This document shows positions 15,858 to 24,105 of a stretch of 64,000 nucleotides of DNA, in pieces. The notes beneath the pieces were generated by a model. The model had not been told where the DNA came from. It saw only the letters and a program-made list of their open reading frames with translations, and did no database searches. Source of the DNA: Pseudomonas sp. PDM05 (GTDB lineage: Bacteria > Pseudomonadota > Gammaproteobacteria > Pseudomonadales > Pseudomonadaceae); the NCBI RefSeq assembly GCF_014851685.1, contig NZ_JACVAC010000008.1:124001-188000 (forward strand), given 5' to 3'. Numbering within the stretch: position 1 is the first letter of the stretch; every line of letters starts with the position of its first letter. The position numbers were made by a program, and so were the translations under genes.

Positions 15858-17327
15858 TTAATCCAGGCCACGAGGCAGCTGGAGGGTCACGCGCAGCCCC
15901 CCCTCGCGCAGATTCTGCAGACTCACCTCGCCGCCATGACTGTGGGCAATATTGCGCGCAATCCCCAACCCCAGCCCGTACCCCTGCTGCTGCCCAGCCA
16001 AGCGGAAGTGCGGCTCAAACACCTGCTCCAAGCGCTGCTCCGGCACGCCCGGCCCTTCATCATCCACATGCAGGATGAACTGCGCGCCATCGTCTTCGAT
16101 GTGCAAATGCGCGTTCTGCCCGTACTTCAACGCATTGTCGATCAGGTTGCCGATGCAACGCTTGAGCGCCAGCGGCTTGCCCGGATAGGTACTCAGCGCA
16201 CGACCGTGCTGGGTCACGCGGCCGTTGCCGTTCGGCGCCAGGTACGGCTCGACCAGGCAGTCGAGCACGTGGTTGAGGTCCACCGGCTCGATGTTTTCGT
16301 GGATGTCGGTGTCTTTCACGCATTGCAGCGCACCTTTGACCAGCAACTCCAATTCATCCAGGTCGCGGCCGAACTTGGCTTGCAGGTTTTCGTCCTCAAG
16401 CAACTCCACACGCAGGCGCAGGCGTGTGATCGGGGTGCGCAAGTCGTGGGAAATAGCGCTGAACAACTGGCTGCGCTCGGTCAGGTAACGGCTGATGCGC
16501 TCGCGCATGGCGTTGAAGGCGCGGCCCACTTCGACCACTTCACTGCCGCCGCCTTCGGCCACGGGTTCGACGTCGGCGCCCAGGGACATGTCCCGCGCCG
16601 CCCGCGCCAGGCGCTTGAGCGGCCGGCTTTGCCAGTGCACCAGCAGGCCGATAAACAGCAGCAAGAAGCCGCTGGTGAGCACGATAAACCACACTTGCTG
16701 GGACGGCAGGCCCTGTTCTTCAAGGCTGGTGTAGGGCTCGGGCAGCAGCGAGGCGATGTACAACCACTCGCCAGGGGCGAGCTGGATCTGGGTGACCAGC
16801 ACCGGCGGGTTCACCGGCTCCAGGGTCAGCGCGTAATGCGCCCATGAGCGTGGCAACTCGTCGAGTTTCAAACCGGCGTTGAAGATGCGCAAGTCTTCGG
16901 CGCTGACGAATTCCACCGAGATGTGCACGTCGGCGCCCAGGGTCTGGCGCAGCACTTCATCCACCGCCTCCAGTACCGCCTGTTTGCGCGGAGTTTGCGG
17001 CAAGACCTGCATGTCCAGCGGCCGATCATTGAGCGTCACCACGAACCGTGTGCCGCCCATGCTGCGCAATTGGTCGAGGACCAACGGGCGATAGGCCACC
17101 GGCAACGAACGGAAATAACTCACGCTGGCCGTCATCGAGTGCGCCAGGCTGCGGGCACTGGTGACCAGGCCTTCAAGCTGGGTGGCGCGCAGTTGCGAGA
17201 CCCAGATCACGCTCGACAGCGCCTGGGCAAACAACACCACCAGCAAGGTCAGCAGCAGCATGCGCCCCAGCAGCGAGCGCGGTACCGGGAAGCGGCGACG
17301 GCGTTCGCTCAGATGTTCAGTGGGCAT
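15858..17327 (-). CDS. gtrS: Glucose-regulon sensor histidine kinase GtrS
   Basis: This 489-residue histidine kinase has an N-terminal TM helix (SLLGRMLLLTLLVVLFAQAL), a periplasmic sensor region of ~140 residues, a second TM (VWFIVLTSGFLLLFIGLLV), a HAMP segment, the H-box FSAISHDLRTP (His ~294) and the ATPase boxes LIDNALKY and GLGLGIARNIA. In P. aeruginosa GtrS senses 2-ketogluconate and 6-phosphogluconate and signals to GltR. The start at 17327 gives an 11-base overlap with gltR; a longer frame would overlap more. It ends the edd-glk-gltR-gtrS array. The gtsABCD sugar transporter genes that usually come next in Pseudomonas are not present here. Confidence 0.92.
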   Translation of the reverse strand: MPTEHLSERRRRFPVPRSLLGRMLLLTLLVVLFAQALSSVIWVSQLRATQLEGLVTSARSLAHSMTASVSYFRSLPVAYRPLVLDQLRSMGGTRFVVTLNDRPLDMQVLPQTPRKQAVLEAVDEVLRQTLGADVHISVEFVSAEDLRIFNAGLKLDELPRSWAHYALTLEPVNPPVLVTQIQLAPGEWLYIASLLPEPYTSLEEQGLPSQQVWFIVLTSGFLLLFIGLLVHWQSRPLKRLARAARDMSLGADVEPVAEGGGSEVVEVGRAFNAMRERISRYLTERSQLFSAISHDLRTPITRLRLRVELLEDENLQAKFGRDLDELELLVKGALQCVKDTDIHENIEPVDLNHVLDCLVEPYLAPNGNGRVTQHGRALSTYPGKPLALKRCIGNLIDNALKYGQNAHLHIEDDGAQFILHVDDEGPGVPEQRLEQVFEPHFRLAGQQQGYGLGLGIARNIAHSHGGEVSLQNLREGGLRVTLQLPRGLD

Positions 17328-18051
17328 TGCCGGCAACCACGCTGGCTGCCAGTTGATAACCGCTGCCACGCACGGTACGGATCAGCCTCGGCGGTTTTTC
17401 GGTATCGCGCAGGCGTTGGCGCAGGCGGCTGACGGCCATGTCGACGATACGGTCCAACGGCATCAGGTCGCGGCCACGGGTGGCGTTGCCGATGGTGTCG
17501 CGGTCGAGGATCTGTTGCGGGTGATCGAGAAACAATTTGAGCAGCGCAAAGTCGGCGCCGGAGAGGATCACTTCTTCGCCGTCTACGTGGAACAGCCGGT
17601 GGCTGATCATGTCCAGGCGCCACTCATCGAACGCCAGCACATCGCTGCTGCCGCGTTGTTCCTGGCCGAACTGCGCACGGCGCAACAGCGCCTTGATCCG
17701 CGCTTGCAGCTCGCGGGGGCTGAACGGCTTGCCGATGTAATCGTCGGCGCCCAGCTCCAGACCGATCACACGGTCGGTTTCGTCTGAGCTGGCGGTGAGC
17801 ATGATGATCGGCACCTGCGCCTGGCGCGGGTGCTGGCGGATCCAGCGGCAAAGGCTGAAACCGTCTTCGTCCGGCAGCATCACATCGAGGATGACCAGGT
17901 CGCACGGCGCCTCGTTCATCGCCTGGCGGAACCCCGCGCCATCCGGCACGCCACGCACCTGGAAGCCGGCGCGACTGAGGTAGGTCTGCAGCAATTCGCG
18001 GATTTCCTGGTCGTCGTCGACGAGGAGAATGGATTTACTGATTACGCTCAC
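17317..18051 (-). CDS. gltR: OmpR-type response regulator GltR
   Basis: This 244-residue regulator has a receiver domain (acidic pocket VDDD, phospho-acceptor Asp 56 in LVILDVMLP, Lys in GKPFSPREL) and a C-terminal winged helix with RLRQRLRDTEKPPRLIRTVRGSGY. It starts at a GTG preceded by the strong site AAGGAGG. GltR represses glucose uptake and related genes until GtrS relays the presence of glucose-derived acids. Its 3' end overlaps gtrS. It is separated from glk by a REPIN, which may weaken coupling to the edd-glk transcript. Confidence 0.93.
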   Translation of the reverse strand: MSVISKSILLVDDDQEIRELLQTYLSRAGFQVRGVPDGAGFRQAMNEAPCDLVILDVMLPDEDGFSLCRWIRQHPRQAQVPIIMLTASSDETDRVIGLELGADDYIGKPFSPRELQARIKALLRRAQFGQEQRGSSDVLAFDEWRLDMISHRLFHVDGEEVILSGADFALLKLFLDHPQQILDRDTIGNATRGRDLMPLDRIVDMAVSRLRQRLRDTEKPPRLIRTVRGSGYQLAASVVAGNAH

Positions 18052-18100
18052 GGGGGCCTCCTTGTTGTTATGGCCAAGCTTAAGTCATTTGTTGCCCTTG

Positions 18101-18186
18101 AGGCCCCCTTCGCGGGCAAGCCCGCTCCCAGACTTGAAGGTGTTCACACACCAGAATGTGGGAGCGGGCTTGCTCGCGAAGAGGCC
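18101..18186. repeat. REPIN inside the edd-glk-gltR-gtrS array
   Basis: Inverted REP arms (CGCGGGCAAGCCCGCTCCCA on the left, the GGGCTTGCTCGCGAAGAGGCC form on the right) lie between the glk stop codon and the gltR start codon, genes that run in the same direction. Such a hairpin can stabilise the upstream mRNA or cut expression of the downstream pair. Confidence 0.88.
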
Positions 18187-18194
18187 ATCGCGGC

Positions 18195-19151
18195 CTACGC
18201 AAATGCCTGTTCAAGCGCCACGCCCGCGCCAGTCAACCCGGAATAAGGCGCCGTCACCAACCACACCGGAATACCTTTGAAATAGTCACTCATGCAGCCT
18301 TTGTCGCGAAAGCTCTCGGCGAAACCGCTGGCGATAAAGAAGTCGGCAAACCTCGGTATCACCCCGCCCACGATATACACACCACCGCGCCCGCCCGTGG
18401 TCAGCACGTTGTTGCCGGCCACGCGGCCCAGCCAGATGCTGAACTGGTCCAACACTTCCATCGCCACCGGGTCGCCGGCCAGGCCTGCGGCCGTGATGGC
18501 TTCGGGGGTTTCCAGCACCGGGGTATGCCCGTCGACGGCACAAATCGCCCGGTACAGACGCGGCAAGCCGCCGCCGCTCAAGGCGGTTTCGGCGCTGACA
18601 TGGCCGATTTCAGAGTAGATGTGCTGCCACAGCTGGGTCTCTCGCGGGCTGCTCAATGGCAGGTCGACATGGCCGCCCTCCCCCGGCAGCGCCGCAAAAC
18701 GCCCGCCCCCCAGGTCCAGCAGCGTGCCGACGCCCAGGCCGGTGCCCGGGCCGATCACTACCGCCGGGCGCAACGGTTCCGGCGTGCCTTCGCAGACCAC
18801 GCGGAATTCGCCGGGTTTGAGGCGGGTCATGCCGAGGGCCATGGCCGAGAAGTCATTGACCAGCAGCAGTTCGTCTACCTGCAAGGCCTTGCAGAAAGCC
18901 GCCCTGCTCAAGCGCCAATGGTTGTTGGTGAACTTGAATTCATCGCCACTCACGGGACCGGCCACAGACAGGCACACCGCGCCGATGTCGCCGATGTGCA
19001 GGCCTTCTTCCTTGAGGTAAACCTTGATCGCATCCTCAGGGCTGGCATAGTCCGCCGTTGCATGCACGCGGATCGAATGCAGCTCCTGATCGCGCCACAA
19101 CGCAAAACGCGCGTTGGTTCCACCAATATCACCGACCAGCGCAAGCTTCAC
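18195..19151 (-). CDS. glk: Glucokinase
   Basis: A 318-residue enzyme of the E. coli-type glucokinase family. It has the phosphate loop LVGDIGGTNARFAL at the N terminus, LLVNDFSAMALGM for sugar binding, and VIGPGTGLGVGTLL. It makes glucose 6-phosphate from cytosolic glucose and ATP for entry into the Entner-Doudoroff route. It starts at a GTG whose GTGA overlaps the edd stop codon, so translation is coupled to edd. The order edd-glk-gltR-gtrS opposite gapA is the standard Pseudomonas arrangement. Confidence 0.95.
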   Translation of the reverse strand: MKLALVGDIGGTNARFALWRDQELHSIRVHATADYASPEDAIKVYLKEEGLHIGDIGAVCLSVAGPVSGDEFKFTNNHWRLSRAAFCKALQVDELLLVNDFSAMALGMTRLKPGEFRVVCEGTPEPLRPAVVIGPGTGLGVGTLLDLGGGRFAALPGEGGHVDLPLSSPRETQLWQHIYSEIGHVSAETALSGGGLPRLYRAICAVDGHTPVLETPEAITAAGLAGDPVAMEVLDQFSIWLGRVAGNNVLTTGGRGGVYIVGGVIPRFADFFIASGFAESFRDKGCMSDYFKGIPVWLVTAPYSGLTGAGVALEQAFA

Positions 19152-20974
19152 TTAAGCGTCTCCAGGGCAGAGGTAAAGGCGCTGGCGCCCTGCTCTGCGG
19201 AGCTTGCGGCCAAGCGCATAAATGCAAACAGCTCGCGACCGGCTCCCACGTTATTGCCCAGAAGGCCCGTGGCCGGCGCGCGCGCTGCAAATTCTTCGGC
19301 GTCCACCTTGAGCTCCAAGGTGCCTTTGACGCCATCCACGCGAATAATATCGCCATCACGCACCCGCGCCAGTGGCCCGCCGCTCTGGGCTTCGGGGTTG
19401 ACGTGGATCGCGGCGGGAATCTTACCCGAGGCGCCGGACATGCGCCCGTCTGTCACCAACGCAACCTTGAAACCACGGTCCTGCAAGACGCCGAGGAACG
19501 GGGTCATCTTGTGCAGTTCGGGCATGCCGTTGGAGCGCGGGCCCTGGAAGCGCATCACTGCGACGAAGTCTTTTTCCAACTGGCCGGCCTTGAAGGCATC
19601 GGCGAGGTCTTGCTGATCCTGGAACACCACCGCCGGCGCTTCAACGATCTGGTGCTCAGGGGCCACGGCCGAGACTTTCATCACGCCACGGCCGAGGTTG
19701 CCTTCCATCACGCGCAAGCCACCTTCCGGCGAGAACGCGCGGGCCACGGGGCGCAGGATGCTTTCGTCGAGGCTCTCGATCGGGCCGTCGCGCCAGATCA
19801 GCTCGCCGTCGACCAGGAACGGTTCCTGGGTGTAGCGGCTCAGGCCCTTGCCCGCCACGGTGTTGACGTCTTCGTGGAGCAGGCCGGCTTCGAGCAGTTC
19901 GCGGATCAGGAAGGACATGCCGCCAGCCGCCTGGAAGTGGTTGATGTCGGCCTTGCCGTTTGGATACACGTGGGACAGGGTCGGCACCACCTCGGAGAGG
20001 TCGGCCATGTCGTCCCAGGTCAGGATGATGCCCGCCGACATGGCGATCGCCGGCATGTGCAGGGTGTGGTTGGTCGAGCCACCAGTGGCGTTGAGGGCAA
20101 TGATCGAGTTGACGATGGACTTCTCGTCGACGATCTCGCCAATCGGCATGAAGTTGCCGTTGGCCTTGGTCAGGCGCGTGACCTGGTGCGCGGCTTCGCG
20201 GGTCAGCGCGTCACGCAGCGGCGTGTACGGGTTGACGAACGAGGCGCCGGGCAGGTGCAGGCCCATCACTTCCATCAGCAATTGGTTGGTGTTGGCGGTG
20301 CCGTAGAAGGTGCAGGTGCCGGGGCTGTGATAGGACTTCATCTCCGATTCCAGCAGTTCTTCGCGGGTCGCCTTGCCTTCGGCGTAGCGCTGGCGCACGT
20401 CGGCTTTCTGCTTGTTGGAGATACCGGACGGCATCGGCCCGCCGGGCACGAAAATCATCGGCAGGTGACCGTAGCGCAGCGCGCCCATCATCAGGCCGGG
20501 GACGATCTTGTCGCAGATGCCCAGCATCAGCGCGGCGTCGAACATGTTGTGGGACAGCGCTACCGCCGTGGACATCGCAATCACTTCGCGGCTGAGCAGG
20601 CTCAGCTCCATGCCGGGCTCGCCCTGGGTCACGCCGTCGCACATGGCGGGGGTGCCGCCGGCGAACTGGCCGACCGAGCCCACTTCGCGCAGGGCTTTCT
20701 TGATCTGTTCAGGGAAATGTTCGTACGGCTGGTGCGCCGAGAGCATGTCGTTATATGACGAAACAATTGCCACGTTGGCGGCATTCATCATGCGCAGACT
20801 ATTTTTATCTTCAGTGCCGCAACCGGCCACGCCGTGGGCGAAGTTGGCGCATTGCAGCTTGCCGCGCATCGGACCGTCGCTGGCTGCGCCGCGAATGAGC
20901 GCAAGGTAAGCCTCGCGGGTGGCGCGGCTACGGGCGATAAGCCGTTCGGTGACCTCAAGAACGCGGGGATGCAT
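19148..20974 (-). CDS. edd: Phosphogluconate dehydratase
   Basis: The 608-residue product is a full-length IlvD/Edd-family iron-sulfur dehydratase with the cluster cysteines visible in TPAMCDGVTQGEPGMEL, GICDKIVPG and GTCTFYGTANTNQ, and the C-terminal VTDGRMSGASGKIPAAIHV. It converts 6-phosphogluconate to 2-keto-3-deoxy-6-phosphogluconate, the committed Entner-Doudoroff step. GGAG lies 8 bases before the ATG. It is divergent from gapA, and the shared spacer has two HexR-type operators. It overlaps glk by 4 bases. Confidence 0.97.
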   Translation of the reverse strand: MHPRVLEVTERLIARSRATREAYLALIRGAASDGPMRGKLQCANFAHGVAGCGTEDKNSLRMMNAANVAIVSSYNDMLSAHQPYEHFPEQIKKALREVGSVGQFAGGTPAMCDGVTQGEPGMELSLLSREVIAMSTAVALSHNMFDAALMLGICDKIVPGLMMGALRYGHLPMIFVPGGPMPSGISNKQKADVRQRYAEGKATREELLESEMKSYHSPGTCTFYGTANTNQLLMEVMGLHLPGASFVNPYTPLRDALTREAAHQVTRLTKANGNFMPIGEIVDEKSIVNSIIALNATGGSTNHTLHMPAIAMSAGIILTWDDMADLSEVVPTLSHVYPNGKADINHFQAAGGMSFLIRELLEAGLLHEDVNTVAGKGLSRYTQEPFLVDGELIWRDGPIESLDESILRPVARAFSPEGGLRVMEGNLGRGVMKVSAVAPEHQIVEAPAVVFQDQQDLADAFKAGQLEKDFVAVMRFQGPRSNGMPELHKMTPFLGVLQDRGFKVALVTDGRMSGASGKIPAAIHVNPEAQSGGPLARVRDGDIIRVDGVKGTLELKVDAEEFAARAPATGLLGNNVGAGRELFAFMRLAASSAEQGASAFTSALETLK

Positions 20975-21094
20975 GTGTAGAACTCCAGGCTAACGGATGT
21001 GGCGACCTGAGTGTCTATGCTGATCAAACGCCCGCTAACCATGGGATGGCAGGGTGTCGTTTGAATCATCGGACCAGTTGATTCAGGTCACTCG

Positions 21095-21109
21095 TTGTAG
21101 ATTGAACAA
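21095..21109. promoter_or_regulatory. HexR-type operator, edd-proximal
   Basis: TTGT-AGATTGA-ACAA fits the published Pseudomonas HexR pattern TTGT-N7/8-ACAA. It lies between edd and gapA, known HexR targets in P. putida. HexR releases DNA when 2-keto-3-deoxy-6-phosphogluconate accumulates. Confidence 0.8.
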
Positions 21110-21156
21110 AATATTGCCACTAAAAAGGCTTGTTTTCTATTTTTATGCGAATAATC

Positions 21157-21171
21157 TTGTAATTCTTACAA
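21157..21171. promoter_or_regulatory. HexR-type operator, gapA-proximal
   Basis: TTGT-AATTCTT-ACAA is a second exact match to the pattern, 62 bases from the first (about six helical turns) and 25 bases before the gapA start codon, so it would overlap the promoter or leader of gapA. Confidence 0.8.
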
Positions 21172-21195
21172 CAAATCGACGACAGGCACTTTCCA

Positions 21196-22197
21196 ATGAC
21201 TCTTCGTATCGCAATCAATGGTTTTGGCCGTATCGGCCGTAATGTCCTGCGCGCACTGTATACCCAAGGCTACCGCCAGGATTTGCAGATCGTCGCCATC
21301 AACGATCTGGGCGACAGTTCGATCAACGCCCACCTGCTCAAATTCGACACCGTACATGGCACTTTCGAAGCAGAGGTCGCCCACGATCAGGAAAGCCTGA
21401 CCGTCAATGGTGACCGGATCGCTGTCAGTGCCATTCGCAACCCGGCCGAACTGCCGTGGGCCGCGCTGAATATCGACGTGGTGTTCGAATGCACCGGCCT
21501 GTTCACCGACCGCGCCAAGGCTGCCGCCCATATTACCGCCGGCGCACGCAAGGTGATCATTTCCGCACCGGCCAAGGGCGCGGACGCCACCGTCGTCTAC
21601 GGGGTGAACCACGACATTCTGCGCCAATCCCACCAGATCATCTCCAACGCCTCGTGCACCACCAACTGCCTGGCGCCAGTTGCCCAGGTATTGCACCGCG
21701 AACTGGGCATCGAAAGCGGCCTGATGACCACCATTCATGCCTACACCAACGACCAGAACCTGACCGACGTCTACCACACCGACCCGTACCGCGCGCGGTC
21801 GGCCACCCAGAACATGATCCCGAGCAAGACCGGCGCCGCCGAAGCCGTCGGCCTGGTGCTGCCGGAACTGGCAGGCAAGCTGACCGGCATGGCCGTGCGT
21901 GTGCCGGTGATCAACGTGTCGCTGGTCGACCTCACCGTGCAGTTGAAGAAGGAAGCCACGGCCGAAGAAGTCAACGCGCTGCTCAAGGAAGCCAGCCAGC
22001 ACTCGAAAATCCTCGGTTACAACACCCTGCCGCTGGTTTCGAGCGACTTCAACCACAACCCGTTGTCGTCGATTTTCGATGCCAATCACACCAAGTCCAC
22101 TGGCAAATTGCTGAAAGTGCTGGCCTGGTATGACAACGAGTGGGGGTTCTCCAACCGTATGCTGGATAACTGCCTGGCGCTGTGCAACGCCGAATAA
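21196..22197 (+). CDS. gapA: Glyceraldehyde-3-phosphate dehydrogenase (gap-1 type)
   Basis: This 333-residue class I GAPDH has the Rossmann motif INGFGRIGRNVLRAL, catalytic Cys 154 in SNASCTTNCLAP, the general-base His a few residues after IHAYTNDQN, and AWYDNEWGFSNRM at the C terminus. It oxidises glyceraldehyde 3-phosphate to 1,3-bisphosphoglycerate. Divergence from edd with HexR-type sites in between marks it as the glucose-induced gap-1 of pseudomonads and not the gluconeogenic paralogue. A REPIN follows the gene. Confidence 0.95.
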   Translation: MTLRIAINGFGRIGRNVLRALYTQGYRQDLQIVAINDLGDSSINAHLLKFDTVHGTFEAEVAHDQESLTVNGDRIAVSAIRNPAELPWAALNIDVVFECTGLFTDRAKAAAHITAGARKVIISAPAKGADATVVYGVNHDILRQSHQIISNASCTTNCLAPVAQVLHRELGIESGLMTTIHAYTNDQNLTDVYHTDPYRARSATQNMIPSKTGAAEAVGLVLPELAGKLTGMAVRVPVINVSLVDLTVQLKKEATAEEVNALLKEASQHSKILGYNTLPLVSSDFNHNPLSSIFDANHTKSTGKLLKVLAWYDNEWGFSNRMLDNCLALCNAE

Positions 22198-22230
22198 CGG
22201 CCCAGTAGAAATCCCCACGGGAGTTGGCTT

Positions 22231-22332
22231 GTGTGGGGCTTGTGTGGGAGCGGGCTTGCTCGCGAAGGCGGTGGGTCAGTCGACATCTTTATCAACTGAC
22301 AGATTGTATTCGCGAGCAAGCCCGCTCCCACA
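22231..22332. repeat. REPIN (family-loop copy 2)
   Basis: The REPIN proper spans about 22242-22332. Its loop, CAGTCGACATCTTTATCAAC and onward, is almost identical to that of the 13.7 kb element. A truncated REP-like fragment (GTGTGGGGCTTG) is attached on the left. It separates gapA from the iron-regulated module. Confidence 0.9.
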
Positions 22333-22398
22333 TGGGTTGTGTGCAACCTCCTTGCTTCGGCGCAAACCCGCAGAAAGTGCTACTTGCCATTTAAGTTG

Positions 22399-22415
22399 AT
22401 GATAAGCATTATCAT
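22399..22415. promoter_or_regulatory. Fur box ahead of the ECF sigma gene
   Basis: ATGATAAGCATTATCAT is a perfect palindrome with 7-base arms and matches the Fur consensus GATAATGATAATCATTATC well. It lies 27 bases before the sigma factor start codon, where bound Fur would block transcription under iron-replete conditions. Confidence 0.85.
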
Positions 22416-22441
22416 TAACTGCAAATCGGTCTGGTACCCCT

Positions 22442-22960
22442 GTGAGCCAATCTCGCTTCAACCAAGTCTTTCTCACCCAACGGGTGATTCTGCTACGCAC
22501 CTTGCAGCGGATGGTGAATAACCACAGCACCGCCGAGGACCTCTTGCAGGAAACCTACCTGCGTGTCACCCGCGCCCTCAGCGAGCGGCCGATCGACCAC
22601 CTCGAACCCTTCGTCTATCAAACCGCGCGCAATCTGGCGCTGGACCATCTGCGCTCACGCAGGATCCAGGCCCGTACGTTGCAGGAAGATGTCCCGCTGG
22701 ATGTCCTGCAAAGCGTCGCCGCCCCCATCAGTACGCCCGAAGACGCGACCCAGGCCGAGCAACTGCTGGAACACCTGAGCGTCAGCCTCGGCCAGTTGAG
22801 CACCCGCCAGCAGCAGATCTTCATCCTCAGCCGCCTGCACGGTTGCAGCTACCAGGAGATTGCCGATCAGTTGGACGTGTCCTTGAGCACCGTGCAAAAG
22901 GAACTGAAGTTGATCATGGCCATCTGTGTAGGTGTGGCCGAAAGGCTGGATCGGCCTTAA
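22442..22960 (+). CDS. hxuI: ECF sigma factor, FecI/HxuI type
   Basis: The 172-residue protein has sigma region 2 (AEDLLQETYLRVTRALSE, then YQTARNLALDHLRSRR) and region 4 (LSTRQQQIFILSRLHGCSYQEIADQLDVSLSTVQKEL), typical of iron-starvation ECF sigma factors. It starts at a GTG 27 bases after a strong Fur box. Downstream lie a FecR-type anti-sigma gene and a TonB-dependent receptor with an N-terminal signalling domain, so this is a complete cell-surface signalling system. It probably directs RNA polymerase to the receptor promoter when heme is bound. The hxu naming rests on the receptor type and on memory of PA1300-PA1302. Confidence 0.88.
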   Translation: MSQSRFNQVFLTQRVILLRTLQRMVNNHSTAEDLLQETYLRVTRALSERPIDHLEPFVYQTARNLALDHLRSRRIQARTLQEDVPLDVLQSVAAPISTPEDATQAEQLLEHLSVSLGQLSTRQQQIFILSRLHGCSYQEIADQLDVSLSTVQKELKLIMAICVGVAERLDRP

Positions 22961-23021
22961 GCTTCACCCGATTCAGCTGTAGGAAAGATCAATAAAACGT
23001 GGCGAAGACCCGAGGAACACC

Positions 23022-23990
23022 GTGACGGACCCGAATAAACTGCGCCCCCATGAGCTGGCTCATGAGGTGTTGCAAGACACGGCTATGGACCAGGCCCTCG
23101 ACTGGCTGATCACCTTGCAGTGCCCGCAGCCTGGGCAGCAGGCCGAGTTCCAGGCCTGGCTGGCCAGCGATCCGGCCCACGTCCACGCCTTCGCCAAGGC
23201 CCAGGCCGCCTGGGGGGGCGCGCCGGTGCACAGCGCTGCCGTCGCCCTCGCCGCGCCGCGCAAGCCGAGTGCCTGGCGCCGGCTCAAACCGCATTGGAAA
23301 CCCCTGGCCACCGCCGCCGTGCTGCTGATCGGCCTGTTCAGCTTCAGCAATCTGCCGGTGCGCCTGCAAGCCGACCACCTGACCGTGGTCGGCGAACGCC
23401 AGCGCCTGCAACTCGACGACGGCGCGAAAGTGCTGCTGAACACCAACTCGGCGTTTTCCAGCAGCATCAAGGACCACCAACGCGTTGCCCGCCTGTATCA
23501 GGGCGAAGCGTTTTTCGAGATCGCGCCCAACCGTGGCCTGCCCCTGGAGATCGACGCCGGCCCGGTGCGCGCCAGCGTGCGCGACACGGCCTTCGCCGTG
23601 CGCTACCTCAACGGCGAGGCCCAGGTGCAAGTACAACGCGGCGACGTGGACCTGAGCAACACCGTCGACGACGCCCGTGTGCGCCTGAGCGCCGGGCAGA
23701 GCATCCGCATCGGCCCCAAGGGCTTCGGTCCACCGGCCAAGCTGGATGCAGACAAGGACCTGGCGTGGGTCGAGGGCCGGCTGATCTTTGAAAACTGCCC
23801 GATGGGCGAAGTGCTCGCCGAGCTGCGCCGCTACTACCCCGGCTGGATCGTCAATAACAACGAGCAGCTCGCCAGCGTCGCCGTGACCGGCAACTACCGC
23901 CTCGACCAGCCCTTGGATGTGGTGCGCTCCCTGGCACACATCACTTCGGCCAAGCTCTCGGAATACCCCGCGCTGGTGATCCTGAACTAA
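23022..23990 (+). CDS. hxuR: FecR-type anti-sigma factor
   Basis: This 322-residue protein has an N-terminal cytoplasmic sigma-binding segment (QDTAMDQALDWLITLQCP), one TM helix (ATAAVLLIGLFSFSNLPV, about 95-113) and a periplasmic FecR domain with VVGERQRLQLDDGAKVLLNTNS and RGDVDLSN, ending in a receptor-contact region. It should hold the sigma factor inactive until the receptor signals. The GTG start is preceded by GAGGA. It follows the sigma gene by 61 bases in one operon. Confidence 0.9.
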   Translation: MTDPNKLRPHELAHEVLQDTAMDQALDWLITLQCPQPGQQAEFQAWLASDPAHVHAFAKAQAAWGGAPVHSAAVALAAPRKPSAWRRLKPHWKPLATAAVLLIGLFSFSNLPVRLQADHLTVVGERQRLQLDDGAKVLLNTNSAFSSSIKDHQRVARLYQGEAFFEIAPNRGLPLEIDAGPVRASVRDTAFAVRYLNGEAQVQVQRGDVDLSNTVDDARVRLSAGQSIRIGPKGFGPPAKLDADKDLAWVEGRLIFENCPMGEVLAELRRYYPGWIVNNNEQLASVAVTGNYRLDQPLDVVRSLAHITSAKLSEYPALVILN

Positions 23991-24008
23991 ATGAGAATTA
24001 TTTTTACT
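23990..24008. promoter_or_regulatory. Second Fur-like site, ahead of the receptor gene
   Basis: AATGAGAATTATTTTTACT keeps about 12 of 16 positions of the AATGATAATCATTATC core. It begins at the fecR-type stop codon and lies 98 bases before the receptor start. It is weaker than the box at 22.4 kb but well placed to give the receptor its own iron control. Confidence 0.5.
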
Positions 24009-24105
24009 CGATAGCCCGCGACGGTACGTCTCGTCTTAGCCAATGCAACTGATTCCTATTTGGTTCGGTTCGCAACTATAAGATTCGTACTCCGGAGCGC
24101 TCTCG

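Noticed and set aside
22086..22346. Short frames inside REPINs reading GAGLLAN-type peptides, also at 3464-3661, 13028-13804 and 27439-27918
   Set aside because: The shared peptide pieces come from the REP palindromes, so they are repeats read as protein.
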